Below are positions 19,980 to 28,614 of a stretch of 45,913 nt of DNA, one piece after another. The notes beneath the pieces were generated by a model. That model saw only the letters and a program-made list of their open reading frames with translations, was not told the DNA's origin and did no database searches. Both the position numbers and the translations under genes were made by a program. The stretch is from Streptomyces albus subsp. chlorinus. Its GTDB lineage: Bacteria > Actinomycetota > Actinomycetes > Streptomycetales > Streptomycetaceae. The DNA is taken from assembly GCF_013302895.1 (NCBI RefSeq), contig NZ_VJOK01000001.1:5322793-5368705 (forward strand), read 5' to 3'. Position 1 is the stretch's first letter. Each line of letters opens with the position of its first letter.

Positions 19980-22061
19980 ATGCACCGCTTCCGCGAACCG
20001 AACAGGGGGTCCGGCCCGCGCGGCGACCCCCCGGTCGCCGCCCACGTCGCTCTCGCCGTCAACGGCATGGGCAGTTTCGTGTGGGACCTGACGACCGGAA
20101 AGATGCGGTTCGACGACGCCGGACTGGCCGTGATGGGCTTCCTGCCCGGGGAGTACGACAACCGCCCGGCGACACTGGCGCGGCACATGCTCGCGGAGGA
20201 ACTCCCCGAGATCCAGGCCCAGGTGGGCCGGGCCCTCAAGGAGCGGACGGGCTACAGCCTCTACTTCCGGGTCCGGCACCGGGACGGCTCGCTGCGCTGG
20301 ACCCACACCCAGGGCACCGTCGTCTCCGACGACCGGGGCCGCCCCGGCCAGGTCATCGGCATCATCCGGGACGCCAGCCAGGAGCTGCGGGCCGTCGACC
20401 AGACGAGGGAGCTGCGCCAGGCCAAGAGCGACCGGCGCCGCCAGGCCGACATCGTCGGCCACGTCAACGAGGCCCTCGCCCCCACCGTCACGGTGGGCGA
20501 CGTCGCCGAGGCGCTCACCTCCACCCGGCTGCTGCACCGGCTCGGTGCCGCCAGCATCATCCTGGGCCTGGTCGACAACGGCCGTCTGGGACTGGTCGGC
20601 TCCAACGGCGTACCCGACGACCTCGTCCGCGACTTCCACCTGGCCCGCATCGACCAGCCGCTGCCGCTGAGCGAGGCCGTCCGCACCCGGCAGCCGGTGT
20701 TCGTCACCGACCGGGAGGAGTTCGTCCGGCGCTACCCGGGGCTGCGCGGCTACCTGCGGATGGTGCCGTGGGCCACCGCCGCCGTCTACCTGCCGCTGAT
20801 CGCGCACGACCTGCCCATCGGCGCCGTCGGCCTCACCTTCCACGGCAGGGCCCGCTTCACCCACGACGAGCGCACCGTGCTGACCGCGCTCAGCAGCACC
20901 ATCGCCCAGTCACTCCAGCGGGCACTGCTCTACGACCAGGAACACGAGCTGGCCGCCGGACTGCAGACGGCCATGCTCCCCGGCCACATCCCGCATCTCC
21001 CCGGCCTGACCATGGCCACCCGCTACCGGCCGGCGCGGACCAGGGGCGGCATCGGCGGCGACTGGTACGACGCCGTGACGCTGCCGGACGGGCGGATCGC
21101 CGCCGTCGTCGGCGACGTCCAGGGGCACGACGTGACGGCCGCGGCCGTGATGGGACAGCTGCGCATCGCCCTGCGCGCCTACGCCGCCGAGGGGCATCCG
21201 CCCACCACCGTGATGGCCCGCGCCTCCGCGTTCCTCGCCGAACTGGACACCGACCGGTTCGCCACCTGCCTGCTGGTGCTGCTCGACCCGCACACCGGGG
21301 TCGCGGTCAGCGTCCGCGCGGGGCACCTGGAGCCCCTGCTGCGCCGCCCCGACGGCAGCTGCGTCTGGCTGGACACCCCCGGCGGGCTGCCGCTCGGACT
21401 CGCCGCACCCTCCGCCCACCCCGCCTACACGACCACCGAGACGGTCCTGGAACCCGGCTCCACCCTGCTGCTGTGCACCGACGGGCTCATCGAGTCCCGC
21501 ACCCAGGACATCGACCAGGGCCGCGACCAGCTCGTCGAAGCGCTGCGGTCCGGTCCGGTGCGCCCCGACCCGCTGGCCGACCACCTGCTGCACACCATGT
21601 CCGCGTTCACCGGACAGGAGGACGACGTCGCCCTGCTGCTGCTCCGGCGCGCCGCGGGCAGGAGCCACGCCGCGCCCCAGATGGCCGTCTCCATCTCCCC
21701 CAACGACCCCCACTCCCTCCACGCGGCCCGGCAGGCGCTGCGCACCGCGCTGCGCCGCTGGTCGCTGGGGTCCCTCTGCGACACCGCGGAGCTGCTCGCC
21801 AGCGAGATGGCCACCAACGCGCTGCTGCACACCGAGGGGGACGCCACGCTGACCGCCCGCCCGGTCCGCAACGGCGGCCGGGCCCTGCGTATCGCCGTCA
21901 CCGACACCTCGCCGGCCTCCCCGCAGCGCCGCGCCGCCACCGAGCAGTCCACCTCGGGCCGCGGCCTGATGCTCATCGAGGAGCTGGCCACCGACTGGGG
22001 CGTCGAGCCGCGCGGCAACGGCAAGCGCGTCTGGTGCGAGATCCCCCTCACGTCCTCCTAG
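19980..22061 (+). CDS. PAS-GAF-SpoIIE phosphatase-HATPase regulator
   Basis: A multi-domain PP2C-type Ser/Thr phosphatase for partner-switching control of sigma factors. Domains: PAS (about 25-130, NGMGSFVWDLTTGKMRFDDA to DGSLRWTHTQGTVV), GAF (about 155-300), SpoIIE/PP2C (about 310-535, with GGDWYDAVTLPDGRIAAVVG and DVQGHDVTAAAVM, the metal-binding Asp residues), and a C-terminal HATPase (about 560-690, SEMATNALLHTEG and TSGRGLMLIEELATDWGVEP). The start at 19980 has GGGAG 6 bases upstream; an ATG at 19893 is also in frame. Such proteins combine sensor, anti-anti-sigma phosphatase and anti-sigma kinase in one chain. The ligand of PAS and GAF is unknown. Confidence 0.92.
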   Translation: MHRFREPNRGSGPRGDPPVAAHVALAVNGMGSFVWDLTTGKMRFDDAGLAVMGFLPGEYDNRPATLARHMLAEELPEIQAQVGRALKERTGYSLYFRVRHRDGSLRWTHTQGTVVSDDRGRPGQVIGIIRDASQELRAVDQTRELRQAKSDRRRQADIVGHVNEALAPTVTVGDVAEALTSTRLLHRLGAASIILGLVDNGRLGLVGSNGVPDDLVRDFHLARIDQPLPLSEAVRTRQPVFVTDREEFVRRYPGLRGYLRMVPWATAAVYLPLIAHDLPIGAVGLTFHGRARFTHDERTVLTALSSTIAQSLQRALLYDQEHELAAGLQTAMLPGHIPHLPGLTMATRYRPARTRGGIGGDWYDAVTLPDGRIAAVVGDVQGHDVTAAAVMGQLRIALRAYAAEGHPPTTVMARASAFLAELDTDRFATCLLVLLDPHTGVAVSVRAGHLEPLLRRPDGSCVWLDTPGGLPLGLAAPSAHPAYTTTETVLEPGSTLLLCTDGLIESRTQDIDQGRDQLVEALRSGPVRPDPLADHLLHTMSAFTGQEDDVALLLLRRAAGRSHAAPQMAVSISPNDPHSLHAARQALRTALRRWSLGSLCDTAELLASEMATNALLHTEGDATLTARPVRNGGRALRIAVTDTSPASPQRRAATEQSTSGRGLMLIEELATDWGVEPRGNGKRVWCEIPLTSS

Positions 22062-22100
22062 GGGGAATGAACCGCACGGCGACGGGCACGCGGCACAAGG

Positions 22101-24029
22101 ATGTCCACCACCCGAAAGGCCGCAGTGCAGTCCATATCCGCATCCGCGAGCAGCCGCCAGGAGCCGGGGTCCGAGCAGCTCAAGGTCAGTGTCGTCGTCC
22201 CCACGTACAACACGGGGGAGGCGGTGCTCACCGGCCTGCGCTCCTTCCTGGCGCAGACCATGCCCCGTTCCCTGTTCGAGGTCGTCTATGTGGACGACGG
22301 GTCGAGCGACGAGACCGTGGCGCTGCTGGAGGCGGAGATCGCCCGGCAGGGCGCCCAGGAGACGGTGCGGGTGCTGCGCGCCGAGCACTCCGGCTGGCCG
22401 GGGCGGCCGCGCAACATCGGCACGGACGCGGCGCGCGGCGAGTTCGTCCACTACGTGGACGACGACGACCACCTGGCTCCCGAGGCGCTGGAGCGCACCT
22501 ACGCGCGCGCGTGCGAGACCGGCGCCGACATCGTCATCGGCCGGATGGCCGGGCACGGGCGGAAGGCGCCGCGCGCCCTGTTCGAGAAGCCGCTCACCTC
22601 CAGCGATCTGCGCACCGACACGACCCTGCTCGCCTCGATGACGGTGCACAAACTCTTCCGCCGGTCCTTCCTCGACGCCCACGGCCTGCGCTTCCCCGAG
22701 GGGAGGGTGCGCCTGGAGGACCACATGTTCACCCTGCGCGCCTTCCTGCTGACCGACCGGGTCGCCACGGTCCACGACTACACCTGCTACCACTGGGTGC
22801 GGCACACCGACGGCAAGCACAACGTCAGCTACACGACGATCGAGCCCGGCCCCTACGTGGACAGCGTCCGCAAGGTCCTCGCCATCCTGGACGCGCCGGA
22901 CACCCAGGTCCCGCCCGGCCGGCACCGCCACCGGCTCGCCGCCAAGTGGTACGGCAACAAGGCGCTCGACCGGGTCGCCGGCAAGCGGCTGCTGGACCAG
23001 CCCCCGGAGCGCCGGGCCGCGTGGATCGACGCGGTCGGCGCCCTGGCCGCCGGCATGCCGCCGGAGGCCGACGCGGCACTGCCCACCCGGCTGCGGGTCG
23101 TCGCGGCCCTCGCCCGGCACGGTGACCGCGCGCTGCTGGAGGAGCTGGCCGCCTTCGAGGCCGGGATCGTCCACCGCCCGAAGGCGGAGTCGGCCCGGTG
23201 GCGGGACGGCCGGCTCCAGGTCCGCTGCTCCAGCTCGCTGGTCCGCCGCCGGGGCAGGGGGCGCGGCGCCGTACCGCTCGTCTTCCAGCGCCCCGACGGA
23301 CCGGGCCGGGGCCGTCTCCTGCTGCGCCTGCCGCCCCGCGTCGCGGCCGTCTCCCCGGTCGCCGACGCGGCGGACTTCGCCAGGGCCGTACGGCGCAGCA
23401 ACGTCCGCGGCCAGCTGCGGCACCGCGAGAGCGGCACCGTGCTGAACCTGCCCGCCACCTGGCGGGTCACCGAGGAACCGGTCACCGAGGACGTACGGGC
23501 GGCGGGCGGCCGGCTGCGGCGGCTGGCCGCGAGGGCGGCCTCGCTGCTGCGGGGCCGCCGCCGGCGGCCGGGAGCGCTCACGCTGCGCTACGAGGCGGAG
23601 TTCACCGTCGACCCGGCCACCGCCGACCACGGCCACCCCCTCGCCCCCGGCACCTGGGACCTCCGCTTCCAACTGGGCGTCGGCGGCTGGCGCACCGCCC
23701 AGCCCCTGCCCGGCCACACCCTCCAGATCCCGGACCGGGCCGAGCGGCCCGCCCCGGCCGCGGGGATCGCTTCGGCGGCGGGGGCCGCTTCGACCGAGCG
23801 AGTCCCGCCTGACGCACCGGACGCGCCTGACGCGCTGGACGAACCGGACGCGCCGGACGCGTCGACCGAACCGGCCGGGCACACCGGCCCGGCCACCGAG
23901 TCGGCCGGGCCGGACGCCTCGCCGTCTCGTCGGCCGCGGCCGCGTCTTCCGCGGGGACGGCGGTCGCACGACCAGGAGAACGGGGCCCGCCGGACCCGGG
24001 ACCGGGGCCGGGCGACGGCCCGCCGCTGA
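22101..24029 (+). CDS. Family 2 glycosyltransferase with long C-terminal extension
   Basis: A 642-residue protein with a GT-A domain in the first 250 residues: VSVVVPTYNTGEAVLTGLRS, YVDDGSSDET and the metal-binding FVHYVDDDDHLAPEALERTY, plus RLEDHMFTLRAF near the acceptor region. The GT2 core is followed by about 250 residues that look like a TarS/CDP-glycerol-linked accessory region and then a low-complexity Pro/Asp/Ala tail with repeated PDAPD, ending in a basic stretch. No transmembrane helix is evident, so it probably acts at the cytoplasmic face on a wall polymer or glycolipid. It follows the SpoIIE gene by 40 bases. The ribosome site is weak; acceptor and donor are unknown. Confidence 0.87.
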   Translation: MSTTRKAAVQSISASASSRQEPGSEQLKVSVVVPTYNTGEAVLTGLRSFLAQTMPRSLFEVVYVDDGSSDETVALLEAEIARQGAQETVRVLRAEHSGWPGRPRNIGTDAARGEFVHYVDDDDHLAPEALERTYARACETGADIVIGRMAGHGRKAPRALFEKPLTSSDLRTDTTLLASMTVHKLFRRSFLDAHGLRFPEGRVRLEDHMFTLRAFLLTDRVATVHDYTCYHWVRHTDGKHNVSYTTIEPGPYVDSVRKVLAILDAPDTQVPPGRHRHRLAAKWYGNKALDRVAGKRLLDQPPERRAAWIDAVGALAAGMPPEADAALPTRLRVVAALARHGDRALLEELAAFEAGIVHRPKAESARWRDGRLQVRCSSSLVRRRGRGRGAVPLVFQRPDGPGRGRLLLRLPPRVAAVSPVADAADFARAVRRSNVRGQLRHRESGTVLNLPATWRVTEEPVTEDVRAAGGRLRRLAARAASLLRGRRRRPGALTLRYEAEFTVDPATADHGHPLAPGTWDLRFQLGVGGWRTAQPLPGHTLQIPDRAERPAPAAGIASAAGAASTERVPPDAPDAPDALDEPDAPDASTEPAGHTGPATESAGPDASPSRRPRPRLPRGRRSHDQENGARRTRDRGRATARR

Positions 24030-24038
24030 GCGGCCCTC

Positions 24039-24250
24039 GGCAGGCACCCGGGCCCGGCAGGCATCCGGGCCCGGCAGGTGCGTGCCCCTGGCAGGTGTCT
24101 GTCCCTGGCCGGTGTCTGCCCCCAGCCGGTGCCTGCCTCTGGCTGGTGTCTGCCCCCAGCCGGCGCCTGGCCCTGGCTGGTGCCCGCCTCGCCCCTTACC
24201 GGTGCCCTCCCCCTTACCGGCGCCCTCCCGCCCTGCCGGTGCCCGGCCCC
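24039..24250. repeat. Degenerate 16-18-base tandem repeat array
   Basis: About twelve imperfect units of the type GGCTGGTGTCTGCCCCCA fill the gap after the glycosyltransferase gene. The first three are nearer GGCAGGCACCCGGGCCC and the last are GCCGGTGCCCTCCC. The strand asymmetry (G/T-rich then C-rich) gives little secondary structure. It is non-coding and not a CRISPR array, since there are no unique spacers. Confidence 0.75.
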
Positions 24251-24386
24251 CGGCCGGCTCGTCGCCTTTGCCGGGGCGCGTTCCCCGTGAACTTTCGGGC
24301 CGCGTGGCGCATCAGATCACCGGACGGGGCGGTTCGGCCGCCACGGTCCGCGTGCTGCGGGCGGGACGGCGGCCGGTCGGCGAGGC

Positions 24387-24701
24387 GTGAGAACGGGGCA
24401 GGTGAGAGCAGTGGGCGAACCGCGGAACGAGGAGACGCGGCGGGGCCGTCGCGGCGGCGGTGCCGAGGACCGATCGGGCGCACGGTCCGGGGACGGGCGG
24501 CGGCCCGGTGTCCAGGCGGCCGACGTGCTGGGCGCCCTCGCGCTCGCGGTCGGTGTCGTGCTGGGTGTCGGCTCGTGGCGCTCGTACGCCGACGGGAGCG
24601 CGGTCCGAGAGGGCGCGGGCGCGGGCGACGAGGACCAGGGGCGTGCGCTGGTCAAGCCCAAGGAGGTCCTCAAGCCGGTGGCGGCGCCCTCGGCCCCCTG
24701 A
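24387..24701 (+). CDS. Small single-pass membrane protein, unknown
   Basis: A protein of 96 to 104 residues. GTG codons at 24387, 24402 and 24411 are all in frame; the last has GGTGAG upstream. The N-terminal half is charged and Arg/Gly-rich; a single hydrophobic segment AADVLGALALAVGVVLGVGS (about 46-65) follows, then a short tail with LVKPKEVLKPVAAPSAP. The layout suggests a cytoplasmic N-terminus and a small outside domain. I do not recognise a family. Codon usage supports coding, but the gene is isolated. Confidence 0.55.
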   Translation: MRTGQVRAVGEPRNEETRRGRRGGGAEDRSGARSGDGRRPGVQAADVLGALALAVGVVLGVGSWRSYADGSAVREGAGAGDEDQGRALVKPKEVLKPVAAPSAP

Positions 24702-24783
24702 GCGGTACCGGGACCGCCCGGACCCGGTGGCCGAGGGCCGGCCGCCGGACCCGGCAGCCGCACGGGCGGGTGCCCTCCGGCGG

Positions 24784-25440
24784 TCAGGAGGGTTCCTTCC
24801 CGTCCCCGCCGTCCCCCTTCGGCGGTGCCGTGAGGTAGGCGGTGAGCATGGCGACGAGCTGGTCCTCCAGCCGGTGGGCGTCGATCGTGTCGGGTTCGGC
24901 GATGAGGTGGTGGACCACCCGTTCGACCGTGGAGACGAGGAGCCGGGCGGCGACGTGGGTGTCCTCGACGCGTACCTCGGGGTGCCGGGCGAGCAACCGC
25001 TCGGCGAAGGCGACGTGTTCGCGCTCGTTCCGGGCGATCTTCTCCAGCAGCTCGGGGGAGCGCGGTGTCTGCTCGAACATGATCCTGAGCAGGTTCGGGT
25101 CGTGGCGGTGGTTGTGGATGGCGGCTCGCACCTGGCCGCGGATGATGTCTTCGAGGGCGTCGGGGAGTTCGTCGTCGCGCTGCTGTCTGCTGATGTCCAT
25201 GCCGGCGTCGAGGTGCATGGTCATCAGTTCGAGCAGGATCGCATCTTTGTTCGGGTAGTACTGGTAGAGCGAGCCGATCGAGACCCGCGCCTGTGCGGCG
25301 ATGCGGTTGGTGGTCCCCGCGGCGTACCCGTGCTCGGCGAAAACGTGAGCAGCGGCGGCGAGGATGCGCTGCCGGGTCAGCTCCGCCCGGGCCTGGCGTG
25401 GCTGTTTACGTGGCTGAAGTCCCCGTCGGTCGGACGGCAT
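24784..25440 (-). CDS. TetR family transcriptional regulator
   Basis: A 218-residue repressor. The helix-turn-helix (about 20-65) reads TRQRILAAAAHVFAEHGYAA, GTTNRIAAQARVSIGSLYQY, the standard TetR pattern, and the C-terminal domain contains MFEQTPRSPELLEKIARNER, like TetR_C_ AcrR-type regulators. The ATG at 25440 has GGAGG 4 bases upstream. It is divergent from a flavin protein and reductase operon; the inverted repeat at 25482-25497 between them is a candidate operator. The ligand is not known; the targets suggest response to a small organic or redox-active compound. Confidence 0.92.
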   Translation of the reverse strand: MPSDRRGLQPRKQPRQARAELTRQRILAAAAHVFAEHGYAAGTTNRIAAQARVSIGSLYQYYPNKDAILLELMTMHLDAGMDISRQQRDDELPDALEDIIRGQVRAAIHNHRHDPNLLRIMFEQTPRSPELLEKIARNEREHVAFAERLLARHPEVRVEDTHVAARLLVSTVERVVHHLIAEPDTIDAHRLEDQLVAMLTAYLTAPPKGDGGDGKEPS

Positions 25441-25481
25441 GGCACCTCCTGGGCAGCGCCTCGAAAGCGAGTGGCAAAGAC

Positions 25482-25497
25482 CTGAGTTATTGCTCAG
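25482..25497. promoter_or_regulatory. Candidate operator between TetR and flavin operon
   Basis: CTGAG-TTATTG-CTCAG is an inverted repeat with 5-base arms, 42 bases upstream of the TetR start, in an AT-richer patch of the intergenic region. It would fit autoregulation and control of the divergent operon. Confidence 0.45.
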
Positions 25498-25617
25498 AAT
25501 AGGGCCATGAGCTGCGGCGCAGCACAAGGGTGCCGCCGATCGCAGAGGGCGCGGACCCGGCCGCGACGCCAGGTCCCGGGCGCCCGGCGCGCTGTCCCGC
25601 ATCCGGAAGGAGCCTTC

Positions 25618-26247
25618 ATGACGCATGCCCGCACGCGCCCCCGGCCGGTGCCGCCGGCCGAGGTCCGAGCCCGGCTCGGGGAGCCCGAGGGCCGGGTCAA
25701 GGACAAGATCCTCGACCACATCGACGACCAGTTCCGCCGCTTCATCGCGCATTCGCCGTTCCTGACCATGGCGACCGCGGACGCCGCGGGACGTGCCGAC
25801 TGCTCACCGCGCGGCGACTATCCGGGGTTCGTGAAGGTCCTCGACGCCCACACGCTCGCCATTCCCGACCGGCCCGGCAACCGGATCGCCGACTCGTTCC
25901 GCAATCTCGCCGAGAACGACGGGATCGGGCTGCTGTTCCTCATCCCGGGCATGCGGGAGACGCTGCGGGTCAACGGCAGCGCGTACCCCACCGACGAGCC
26001 CGAGGTGCTGGCCCGTATGCAGACCGAGGCCAGGCAGCCGAAGCTGGCGATCGTCGTGGAGGTGGCGGAGGCGTACGGGCACTGCGGCCGGGCGCTCATC
26101 CGGTCGCGGCTGTGGGACCCGGCGAGCCAGGCGCTCGCCGGCGAGATGCCGACGATGGGCGAGATGGTGGCCGAGCAGCTCGGGCTCGACATCCCCCCGG
26201 CGCAGCTCGACCAGGCACTCCAAGAAAACTACCGGCATCTCTACTGA
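25618..26247 (+). CDS. Pyridoxamine 5'-phosphate oxidase family flavin protein
   Basis: A 209-residue split-barrel, FMN-binding protein of the PPOX class, MSMEG_1061-like. Key stretches: RRFIAHSPFLTMATADAAGR, ADCSPRGDYPGFVKVLDAHT and PDRPGNRIADSFRNLAEND, which form the usual FMN and phosphate pocket. The ATG at 25618 has GGAAGGAG 8 bases upstream. It is the first gene of a two-gene operon with the following reductase (24-base gap), so electrons may pass from NAD(P)H through the 2Fe-2S reductase to this flavin protein. The substrate is unknown; detoxification is an inference from the TetR context. Confidence 0.9.
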   Translation: MTHARTRPRPVPPAEVRARLGEPEGRVKDKILDHIDDQFRRFIAHSPFLTMATADAAGRADCSPRGDYPGFVKVLDAHTLAIPDRPGNRIADSFRNLAENDGIGLLFLIPGMRETLRVNGSAYPTDEPEVLARMQTEARQPKLAIVVEVAEAYGHCGRALIRSRLWDPASQALAGEMPTMGEMVAEQLGLDIPPAQLDQALQENYRHLY

Positions 26248-26270
26248 CCACGCCCCGAGGTGAAGCACCG

Positions 26271-27179
26271 ATGCAGCAGACCGTCATCGACCGGATCGAG
26301 CCGGTCGCCGAGGACGTCGTCTCCCTCACCCTGCGCGGTACCGACGGGCCGCTGGCCCCTTGGGAGCCGGGAGCGCACATCGACCTGAGCCTGCCCAACT
26401 GGCTCACCCGCTCCTACTCGCTGTGCGGGGACCCGGCCGACCGGGAGCGCTACCGCGTGGCGGTACGGCACGATCCGCTCAGCCGCGGGGGCTCCGAGTA
26501 CGTCCACCGCTTCCTGCGCCAGGGCCGCCCGCTGGAGGTGTCGCTGCCGCGCAACCACTTCCCGCTGCTGCCCGCCGCGGAGTACCTGTTCCTGGCCGGC
26601 GGCATCGGCATCACCCCGCTGCTGCCGATGCTGCGGGCGGCGGCCGGCGCGGGCGTCCCGGCGTCGCTGGTGTACGTCGGGCGGACGACCGCGAGCATGC
26701 CGTTCCTCGACGAACTGCGCTCCCGCCACCCCGGCCGGGTACGCGTCGCCGCCACGCGGCGTGACGGCAGGCCCGATCTCGCCGCCCTGGCCGCCACGCT
26801 GCACCCGGACGCCCTGGTCTACTGCTGCGGCCCGGCGCCGATGCTCGCCGCCGCACAGGCCGCGTTCCCCGCCGGGCAGCTCCAGGTGGAGCGGTTCCGT
26901 CCGGCGGCCAGGACGTTCCCCGCCAACACCCCGTTCGAGGCGGTGTGCGCCCGCTCCGGCCGCACCGTCCAGGTCCCGGCGGACACCTCGCTGCTGGACG
27001 CCCTGGTCCACGCCGGACTCCCGGTGGCCTCCGGGTGCCGCGAGGGTGTCTGCGGAAGCTGCGAACTCGCCCTGCTCGACGGGGAGCCGGAGCACCGGGA
27101 CGACATCGGCGCTCCCCGGGGCCGGATGTACCCCTGTGTCTCGCGCGCCGTGTCCGAACGGCTCGTCGTGGACCTGTGA
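26271..27179 (+). CDS. PDR/VanB-type ferredoxin-NAD(P) oxidoreductase
   Basis: A 302-residue single-chain reductase that transfers electrons from NAD(P)H through flavin to a plant-type 2Fe-2S centre, as in phthalate dioxygenase reductase and vanillate demethylase VanB. FMN domain: WLTRSYSLCGDP. Nucleotide domain: FLAGGIGITPLLPMLRAA and VYCCGPAPML. Ferredoxin domain at the C-terminus: SGCREGVCGSCELALLDG plus a distal Cys in MYPCVSRAV, giving the C-x4-C-x2-C...C pattern. GAGGTGA precedes the ATG. No Rieske oxygenase lies nearby, so the partner is either the upstream PPOX protein or an unlinked enzyme. Confidence 0.93.
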   Translation: MQQTVIDRIEPVAEDVVSLTLRGTDGPLAPWEPGAHIDLSLPNWLTRSYSLCGDPADRERYRVAVRHDPLSRGGSEYVHRFLRQGRPLEVSLPRNHFPLLPAAEYLFLAGGIGITPLLPMLRAAAGAGVPASLVYVGRTTASMPFLDELRSRHPGRVRVAATRRDGRPDLAALAATLHPDALVYCCGPAPMLAAAQAAFPAGQLQVERFRPAARTFPANTPFEAVCARSGRTVQVPADTSLLDALVHAGLPVASGCREGVCGSCELALLDGEPEHRDDIGAPRGRMYPCVSRAVSERLVVDL

Positions 27180-27304
27180 ACGGCCGCTGGTTCCGGCGGT
27201 TCGGGGAGGGCCGGGCGATGTGCGGGGCCGGCCAGGACACCGGTGCGCCGCGAGTGCCGACGGCGGGTGCCGACGGCGGGCGGTGGGGGAGGGCGGTGAC
27301 GGAG

Positions 27305-27345
27305 GTGCCCGCACCCCTCACCACCGGGTGAGGGGCGCCGGGCAC
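27305..27345. terminator. Bidirectional terminator between convergent genes
   Basis: A long, nearly perfect stem (GTGCCCG..ACCCCTCACC pairing with GGTGAGGGG..CGGGCAC) around an ACCG loop, between the reductase gene and the convergent DUF305 gene. Confidence 0.75.
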
Positions 27346-27370
27346 TGGGCCGCCAGGCGCCCCGGGCGCG

Positions 27371-28033
27371 TCAGCCCTTGCCGAGCAGCTTGTTCATCCG
27401 CGTGATCTCGCTGGTCTGCGCGGTGATCACCTCGTCGGCGAGCTTCTTGGCGGGCCCGTACGTCCCGTGCTTCTTCTCGGTCCGGGCCATCTCCACGGCG
27501 CCCTTGTGGTGCTCGACCATCATGGTCAGGAACCGGGTGTCGAACGTCTTGCCGGAGGACTTCTCCAGCTCCTCCATCTGCTTGCGGTCCGTCATCCCGG
27601 GCATCCCGGAGCCGTCCCCGGGATCTCCGTGGTTCCCGTGGTCCATGTCGCCGTGCTCCATCCCCGACATGTCCTCGGGGACCTTCTCGCCCCAGGACTC
27701 CAGCCAGCCGGACATCGTCCTGATCTCGGGCGCCTGCGCCTTCTCGATCTTCTTGGCGAGATCCTTGACCTGGCCGGAGGAGGCGCGGGAGGCCGCCAGG
27801 TCCGACATCTCCACGGCCTGGCGGTGGTGCGGGATCATGCCCGTGGCGAAGTCGACGTCCGCCTTGTTGTGGTTCCCGTCCTTCTTCGGCGAGGCGGACG
27901 AGGACGAGCCGCCGCCGTGACCGTTGTGGCCGCCGGAGGCATCGTCGTCGCCGCAGGCGGTCAGGGCGAGCGAGGCGGTCACGGCGGCGGCGGTCAGGGC
28001 CGCGCCGCGGAAGAGGGAACGGTGCGTGGTCAT
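27371..28033 (-). CDS. DUF305 (ferritin-like fold) lipoprotein
   Basis: A 220-residue secreted lipoprotein: N-terminal signal with lipobox ending ASLALTACGDDD (Cys about 27), a His/Gly/Ser linker, and two DUF305 halves. The signatures are FATGMIPHHRQAVEMSDLA and FLTMMVEHHKGAVEMARTE, each with His-His and Met residues, and the middle has MEHGDMDHGNHGDPGDGSGM. DUF305 proteins are frequently linked to copper handling (for example CopM in cyanobacteria). AGGAG lies 7 bases before the ATG. It belongs to a group of small exported proteins on the minus strand with a probable copper-type promoter further upstream, though internal promoters are possible. Confidence 0.92.
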   Translation of the reverse strand: MTTHRSLFRGAALTAAAVTASLALTACGDDDASGGHNGHGGGSSSSASPKKDGNHNKADVDFATGMIPHHRQAVEMSDLAASRASSGQVKDLAKKIEKAQAPEIRTMSGWLESWGEKVPEDMSGMEHGDMDHGNHGDPGDGSGMPGMTDRKQMEELEKSSGKTFDTRFLTMMVEHHKGAVEMARTEKKHGTYGPAKKLADEVITAQTSEITRMNKLLGKG

Positions 28034-28102
28034 GCGTGAACTCCTGTGTGGTGCGGATGTGTACATGCCGGTGCGCACGCCGGCCCGTTCCCCGAAAGGA
28101 GG

Positions 28103-28119
28103 GCCCGCGCGGCGCGGGC
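28103..28119 (-). terminator. Short GC hairpin after the DUF6153 gene
   Basis: GCCCGC-GCGGC-GCGGGC forms a compact hairpin 5 bases after the stop of the gene ending at 28125. There is no T-tract, so termination is plausible but unproven. Confidence 0.4.
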
Positions 28120-28124
28120 GGCGT

Positions 28125-28544
28125 CTATATCCGCAGGAGCTGGAGTTCCGACAGGGACGGTGGCGCCCGTCCGCCCTCCGCCTCACGGGGGGCCGAGACC
28201 TGCCGCCGAGGGGGCGGGCCGGCCAGGGGGAGCGGCGAGACGGCCAGGGCCGGCAGCGCCGGGGCACCGGAGGTCCCGGCGGCCACGCACAGATCGTCGG
28301 CGTGCGCGCTGTGCCGCGCCGGGACGCCGCCGTGGCACGCCCGATCCTGTGCCCGGTCGCTCGTGGTCATCCGGTGCTGGGCCGCGCGCACGGTGCCGTG
28401 GTGCCCGGCGTCACCGGGCGCGGGGACGGAACCCAGACCGTGCATGCCCAGCAGCCCCGCCAGGAGCAGGGCGACGAGCACGGCGCGCGCCCACAGCGCT
28501 CGCTGCGGGGTCGGGCGGTGCTCGTTCCGGTTCACGGCGCCCAT
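28125..28544 (-). CDS. DUF6153-like small membrane or secreted protein
   Basis: A 139-residue protein with one hydrophobic N-terminal helix (ALWARAVLVALLLAGLLGMH) and an exported His-containing tail with CHGGVPARHSAHADDLC, which puts two Cys and several His residues together and may bind metal. It resembles the DUF6153 proteins found beside DUF305 genes in Streptomyces; that match is from memory. The start may be the ATG at 28544 or the GTG at 28535. It lies about 90 bases upstream of the DUF305 gene on the same strand. Confidence 0.75.
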   Translation of the reverse strand: MGAVNRNEHRPTPQRALWARAVLVALLLAGLLGMHGLGSVPAPGDAGHHGTVRAAQHRMTTSDRAQDRACHGGVPARHSAHADDLCVAAGTSGAPALPALAVSPLPLAGPPPRRQVSAPREAEGGRAPPSLSELQLLRI

Positions 28545-28614
28545 CGTAGGGACCGGGGGAGCGCCGGGGGTCGAACGGGGTCGGGACGCCGTGGTGCACC
28601 CGTAGCGGAGGCCG

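Noticed and set aside
24039..24250. CRISPR array
   Set aside because: Units follow each other without unique spacers and are too degenerate.
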